Shown: positions 6,839 to 10,204 of the stretch, piece after piece
How the letters are laid out: every line of letters starts with the position of its first letter
How positions within the stretch are numbered: position 1 is the first letter of the stretch
From: Clostridia bacterium
GTDB lineage: Bacteria > Bacillota > Sulfobacillia > SLMV01
Length of the DNA: 10,204 nucleotides
Direction of reading: 5' to 3'
Assembly: GCA_003554565.1 (NCBI GenBank)
Contig: PWGR01000160.1
Coordinates: 1-10,204 of the forward strand
Made by a program: the position numbers and the translations under genes
The notes under the pieces: generated by a model
The model's database searches: none
What the model saw: only the letters and a program-made list of their open reading frames with translations
What the model was told of the DNA's origin: nothing

Positions 6839-8413
6839 CTAGTGCCTGAAATGACGCCTTCCGGTGAAGATCATCACCATGCCAGCTCGGTCGGCCACCT
6901 CGATGCTCTCATCGTCACGTATGGAACCGCCGGGCTGTACCAGCGCCCTGATCCCACGTTCGGCGGCCAGCTCCGCCACATCGGGGAATGGGAGCATCCC
7001 ATCCGATGCCATCACCGCCCCCTCGCAGCGATCACCGGCCGAATCCAGCGCGATCTCGGCCGAGCCGACCCGGTTCACCTGCCCGGCCCCGATACCCCAG
7101 CTCACCCCGTCTCGCGCTACCACAATGGCATTCGACTTTACGTACTTTGCTACCCTCCAGGCAAACTCCATATCGGGCCAGATACTCTCCTCCGGCTCAG
7201 AGCTGCCGACCACTTCCCAGCAGCTGCTGAGTCGAAATCCCTCATCGCGACTGTTGATCAGCATGCCGCCGCGCACAAACCGGCCCTCGACTCGGTCCAG
7301 TTCCAGATCTTCGGAAGATGACCGGTAGCCGGCGAGGGCATCCAGCTGCAGCACACGAAGTTTCTTCCGCTTCTGCAGACGTTCCAGCGCCTCATCCGTA
7401 TACTCGGGAGCCACCAGTGCCTCGAGGAACAGCTCGCGCTGCACAATACACTGAACCAGTTCCAGGTCCACCGGGCGATTCACCGAGACGACTCCCCCGA
7501 AAATCGAGACCGGATCGGCCTCGTATGCCCGCTCGAAGGCGAGACGCGGTGAATCAGAGGCGGCAACCCCGCAGGGTATATTGTGCTTGATCGCACACAC
7601 CAGGGGAGCAGAGAAATCGGCCGCCACTGACACGGCCACATCCACATCGCAGTAGTTATTGAAGGAAAGCGGCGGTCCAGAGTGCTGCCTGAGCCGGGCC
7701 AGTGACAGAGACGAGCCTCCCGGGACCTCGTAGAAGGCAGCTGTCTGGTGCGGGTTCTCCCCGTAACGCAGGGTCATTCTGTGCCGCAGGGGAATAGTCA
7801 TCTCGTCCGGGTAGCCCAGAAGTGCCTCGCTTCCCCCCGAAAGATAGACGGAGATGAGTGAATCGTAACGGGAGACGTGACGGAACACCGCGGCCGCCAG
7901 TGCGCGGCGGGTCTGCTGGTCCACGTCCCCGCACTCCTGCAGATTCTGCACAACGTTATCATAATCATCCGGGCGAACAACACTAATCACTGAGGGGAAG
8001 TTCTTCGCCGCAGCCCGCAGCAGGGTCGGGCCTCCAATGTCTATGTTCTCCAGGACCTCACCCTCACCTGCTCCTCCAGAGGCAGTTTCCTCCAGGGGGT
8101 ATAGATTTACCACCACCATGTCGATCGGCTCGTAGCGCATGTCGCGCAGCTGCTGCATGTCTTCCGGGCGGTCCCGGCGTGCCAGAATACCGCTGTGAAT
8201 CGCCGGGTGCAGTGTCTTCACCCGGCCGCCCAGCAGCGACGGATGTCCGGTGATATCTGAGATGTTGATCACATCGACACCTGCGCCAGCCAGGTGCTCC
8301 GCCGTTCCGCCGGTCGATATGATGCGCCATCCCATATCTTCCAGGGCCCGGGCGAGCGGTCCCAGCCCGCGCTTGTCTGAACAGCTAATCAGTGCTGTTC
8401 TGGTTTCACTCAT
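6839..8413 (-). CDS. purH: Bifunctional AICAR formyltransferase / IMP cyclohydrolase
   Basis: Carries out the last two steps to IMP: formylation of AICAR with 10-formyl-THF, then ring closure. The 524 aa match the family. The N-terminal MGS-like IMP cyclohydrolase domain (about 1-200) shows STGGTAEHL at 33-41, ITGHPSLLGGRVKTLHP at 54-70 and IDIGGPTLLRAAAKN at 124-138. The formyltransferase domain (about 205-524) has RYGENPHQ at 216-223 and the catalytic Lys-His pair K276-H277 in CAIKHNIPCGVA. The C-terminus has the usual VQPGGSIRDDE and ends in FTGRRHFRH. The ATG lies inside the end of purN (8-nt overlap). GGAAGGTG about 10 nt upstream serves as ribosome binding site, so coupling with purN is likely. 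No key residue is missing. Confidence 0.96.
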   Translation of the reverse strand: MSETRTALISCSDKRGLGPLARALEDMGWRIISTGGTAEHLAGAGVDVINISDITGHPSLLGGRVKTLHPAIHSGILARRDRPEDMQQLRDMRYEPIDMVVVNLYPLEETASGGAGEGEVLENIDIGGPTLLRAAAKNFPSVISVVRPDDYDNVVQNLQECGDVDQQTRRALAAAVFRHVSRYDSLISVYLSGGSEALLGYPDEMTIPLRHRMTLRYGENPHQTAAFYEVPGGSSLSLARLRQHSGPPLSFNNYCDVDVAVSVAADFSAPLVCAIKHNIPCGVAASDSPRLAFERAYEADPVSIFGGVVSVNRPVDLELVQCIVQRELFLEALVAPEYTDEALERLQKRKKLRVLQLDALAGYRSSSEDLELDRVEGRFVRGGMLINSRDEGFRLSSCWEVVGSSEPEESIWPDMEFAWRVAKYVKSNAIVVARDGVSWGIGAGQVNRVGSAEIALDSAGDRCEGAVMASDGMLPFPDVAELAAERGIRALVQPGGSIRDDESIEVADRAGMVMIFTGRRHFRH

Positions 8414-9017
8414 CGAGAATCTTCACCTTCCTCCCACATCTCTTCAACCTGTCCTCAGCGTACAGCTGCAGTGCGCGGGGATAGAGGCGGTGTTCCCAAC
8501 GCAGGATTCGCGCGGATAGAGTATCCTCATCATCGGAGGCATACACCGGGACGGAGGCCTGCAGAATAACCGGTCCGGTGTCCACCCCCTCATCGACAAA
8601 ATGAACCGTACAGCCGGAGACCCGCACCCCGTAATCTACGGCCTGCTCCTGTGCGTCCAGGCCCGGAAATGCGGGAAGCAGCGAGGGATGTATGTTCACA
8701 ATATCTCCCGGAAAGTCCCTGAGGAAGTTTGGCGGTACAATGCGCATGAACCCCGCCAGCGCTATCACATCTACTGAATACGGTGCGAGATACCGCAGCA
8801 GCTTTTCGCCGTAACCCTCCGCGTCTCCAGTAAAGGGAAGCACTTCGGTCGCCACCCCGGCCCGCCGGGCGCGATCCAGGGCCCGAGCATCGGGCTGGTC
8901 GCTCAACACCAGGACAAGCTCCATGTCCAGCTTCCCGTTTGCGATCGCTTCCATGATCGCCTGCAGGTTGCTTCCGCGACCGGAGGCAAAAACTGCAAGC
9001 GCCTTGTTCCCCACCAT
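8406..9017 (-). CDS. purN: Phosphoribosylglycinamide formyltransferase (GAR transformylase)
   Basis: Transfers the formyl group of 10-formyl-THF to GAR, step three of purine synthesis. The protein is 203 aa, the normal size. The phosphate-binding loop FASGRGSNLQAI is at 10-21. The catalytic triad of the family is intact: N108 and H110 in VNIHPSLLP and D146 in EGVDTGPVI, matching N106, H108 and D144 of the E. coli enzyme. The ATG at 9017 is chosen over the in-frame upstream start at 9188 because the strong site AAGGAGGT (9035-9028) lies 10 nt before it, the family begins here, and the longer form would add 57 Trp-rich residues read from inside purM. Only one base separates the purM stop from this ATG, and the 3' end overlaps purH by 8 nt, so all three are probably translated in a coupled way. 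Confidence 0.96.
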   Translation of the reverse strand: MVGNKALAVFASGRGSNLQAIMEAIANGKLDMELVLVLSDQPDARALDRARRAGVATEVLPFTGDAEGYGEKLLRYLAPYSVDVIALAGFMRIVPPNFLRDFPGDIVNIHPSLLPAFPGLDAQEQAVDYGVRVSGCTVHFVDEGVDTGPVILQASVPVYASDDEDTLSARILRWEHRLYPRALQLYAEDRLKRCGRKVKILDE

Positions 9018-9018
9018 C

Positions 9019-10044
9019 TCACTTCTGACCTCCTTCGACCACCGTCCCGACCATCCAGCTGCACAGACCGTGTGCCCCGGCCGTGGCCAGGGCATCATCC
9101 CGGCATTCCGGAGGCACCACCACCACCATCCCCACCCCCATGTTGAAGGTGAGGCGCATCTCCTTATGCCCAATGCCACCGGCCTCATCCAAAAGGGAAA
9201 ATACCGGCGGCACCTGCCAGCTTTGCCAGTCTACATCCGGTGCCAGGTGAGCGGGAAGAACCCGCCTTACGTTATCCTCGAGCCCCCCACCCGTTATGTT
9301 TGCGGCGACCAGGGCCGAGCCCTCCCGGAAGAGATCGAGGACCGGAGCTGCGTATATTCGCGTCGGCCGCAGCAGCGCCTCTCCCAGCGGGCGTTCGAGA
9401 GGTGGGATCTTTTCTGTCAGGCTCCAACCCTGACGCAGAACCAACCGGCGAACCAGGGAAAAACCGTTGCTGTGCAGGCCGGAAGACGGCAGCGCCATGA
9501 GCAGATCGCCCGCCTCCGGTTCGCGGGGCTGCAGTGAGGGATCGCCTTCGGCAATGCCGACTGCAAAACCCACCAGCTCGTATCCGTCGTCTGCGTAGGT
9601 TCCCGGCATCTCGGCGGTCTCGCCGCCGATCAGGGCACATCGGGCGCGCCGGCACCCATCGGCCAGGCCCCGCACTATCTCCAGCACATCATCCGACTCC
9701 AGGGTATTTGCAGCGAGATAGTCCAGAAAGAACAGAGGACGTGCCCCCGAGGTGATAAGGTCGTTCACCACCATGGCCACACAGTCAACACCGGTGCCCC
9801 GGAGGCGGCCGGCAGTTTTAGCCAGTTTGAGCTTGGTCCCAACCCCATCAGTGCACGAGACCAGTCTCGGATGCCTGTAGGCAGACCAGTCCGGCACGAA
9901 AGAGGCTGCAAAACCACCGAAGTCCTCCTGCACACCCTCAGTCCATGTCTCAGACACGATGTCCCGCATATCCCTTACGATTCGATCCGCTTTTCTGATA
10001 TCCACCCCGGCGTCGCGGTAGCTCATTCCCTCACTCACGCTCAT
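9019..10044 (-). CDS. purM: Phosphoribosylformylglycinamidine cyclo-ligase (AIR synthetase)
   Basis: Closes the imidazole ring, converting FGAM to AIR with ATP. The protein is 341 aa from this ATG. DAGVDI at 11-16 is the family's N-terminal motif; DGVGTKLKLA at 66-75, GVDCVAMVVNDL at 85-96, ARPLFFLDY at 101-109, GGETAEMPGTY at 140-150 and SSGLHSNGFSLVRRL at 187-201 follow in the expected order. The start is uncertain. A GTG and an ATG lie back to back (10047 and 10044), inside the purF end, with GGAG about 4 nt before the ATG. A further ATG at 10026, 4 nt after the purF stop, gives the N-terminus MSYRDAGVDI most like known PurM, but its GAGGG is too close. Both fit tight coupling to purF. Confidence 0.95.
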   Translation of the reverse strand: MSVSEGMSYRDAGVDIRKADRIVRDMRDIVSETWTEGVQEDFGGFAASFVPDWSAYRHPRLVSCTDGVGTKLKLAKTAGRLRGTGVDCVAMVVNDLITSGARPLFFLDYLAANTLESDDVLEIVRGLADGCRRARCALIGGETAEMPGTYADDGYELVGFAVGIAEGDPSLQPREPEAGDLLMALPSSGLHSNGFSLVRRLVLRQGWSLTEKIPPLERPLGEALLRPTRIYAAPVLDLFREGSALVAANITGGGLEDNVRRVLPAHLAPDVDWQSWQVPPVFSLLDEAGGIGHKEMRLTFNMGVGMVVVVPPECRDDALATAGAHGLCSWMVGTVVEGGQK

Positions 10045-10204
10045 CACTCTCCATCAGTGAAGACCCGCCATCCTCATCGACCGGAACCGGATAACGCCCG
10101 GAGAAGCAGGCAGTGCAGAAATCTTCCGGGCATCCCCCGGCCGCCTCGGTCACCCGTTCTTCCGACAGATACCCCAGTGAATCGGCGCCGACCAGCTTCT
10201 GTAT
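10031..10204 (-). CDS. purF: Amidophosphoribosyltransferase, C-terminal 57 residues (cut by window edge)
   Basis: The minus-strand reading frame that enters at the right edge and stops at a TGA at 10033-10031 encodes 57 residues. GADSLGYLSEE (6-16) and FCTACFSGRYPVP (29-41) are the recognisable C-terminal end of glutamine PRPP amidotransferase, which makes phosphoribosylamine, the first committed step of purine synthesis. The CxxC pair at 30 and 33 corresponds to two of the four [4Fe-4S] cysteine ligands of the Bacillus-type enzyme, so this is probably the iron-sulfur form; the E. coli enzyme lacks the cluster. Only the last part of the gene is visible. Its end overlaps the likely purM start by 14 nt. 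The catalytic and glutaminase domains lie beyond the window. Confidence 0.9.
   Translation of the reverse strand: MQKLVGADSLGYLSEERVTEAAGGCPEDFCTACFSGRYPVPVDEDGGSSLMESDERE

Noticed and set aside
6168..6842. A 224-codon plus-strand frame opposite purD
   Set aside because: It is antisense to conserved ATP-grasp sequence, and no known domain is visible.
9018..9188. A 57-residue N-terminal extension of PurN starting at 9188
   Set aside because: The Trp-rich residues come from the end of purM read in another frame. The strong ribosome binding site and family homology begin at 9017.
1..10204. CRISPR arrays, tRNA or rRNA genes, insertion sequences, phage or defence genes
   Set aside because: No spaced direct repeats, cloverleaf sequence, transposase or integrase motifs were seen on either strand. 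The coding space is filled by housekeeping and transport genes.

Overview
The window reads as ordinary chromosomal DNA from a bacterium. It is GC-rich in the genes, with one AT-richer intergenic stretch. All supported genes are on the minus strand, so transcription runs from high to low coordinates. The gene order purF-purM-purN-purH-purD, a PurF tail carrying the CxxC pair of the iron-sulfur type, a PcrA-type helicase with a C-terminal Tudor-like domain, and strong AGGAGG-like ribosome binding sites with several GTG starts all suggest a Firmicutes-like (Bacillota) lineage of fairly high GC. That is an inference from family resemblance. I cannot name a genus.

Layout in transcription order, right to left: (1) 10204-5544 holds the distal part of a purine operon: the last 57 residues of PurF, then purM, purN, purH and purD. 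Spacing is 32 nt or less throughout, and some genes overlap. Together they cover the amidotransferase step, GAR synthesis, GAR formylation, AIR cyclisation and the last two steps to IMP. (2) 5543-3224 holds a short intergenic region with an extended -10 promoter, then a complete UvrD/PcrA helicase gene. (3) 3223-2432 holds a DUF368 membrane protein (PopT-like polyprenyl-phosphate translocase family), starting 10 nt after the helicase stop and probably cotranscribed with it. About 110 nt further on is a clear intrinsic terminator at 2296-2319. (4) 2431-2112 is a 320-nt noncoding region with that terminator and a promoter (perfect TATAAT) whose -10 lies inside a two-tier inverted repeat, a candidate operator. 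(5) 2111-72 holds oppD and oppF, the two ATPase subunits of a peptide/nickel ABC importer, abutting with no gap. (6) 1-62 is a perfect 62-bp palindrome, either a symmetrical terminator or a sequence-end artefact.

I found no CRISPR array, tRNA, rRNA, insertion sequence, phage gene or defence system, and no convincing undescribed multi-gene system. The items most worth a second look are the nested palindrome at the left edge, the operator-like repeat over the opp promoter, and the pairing of pcrA with a DUF368 gene whose first signature motif is altered.
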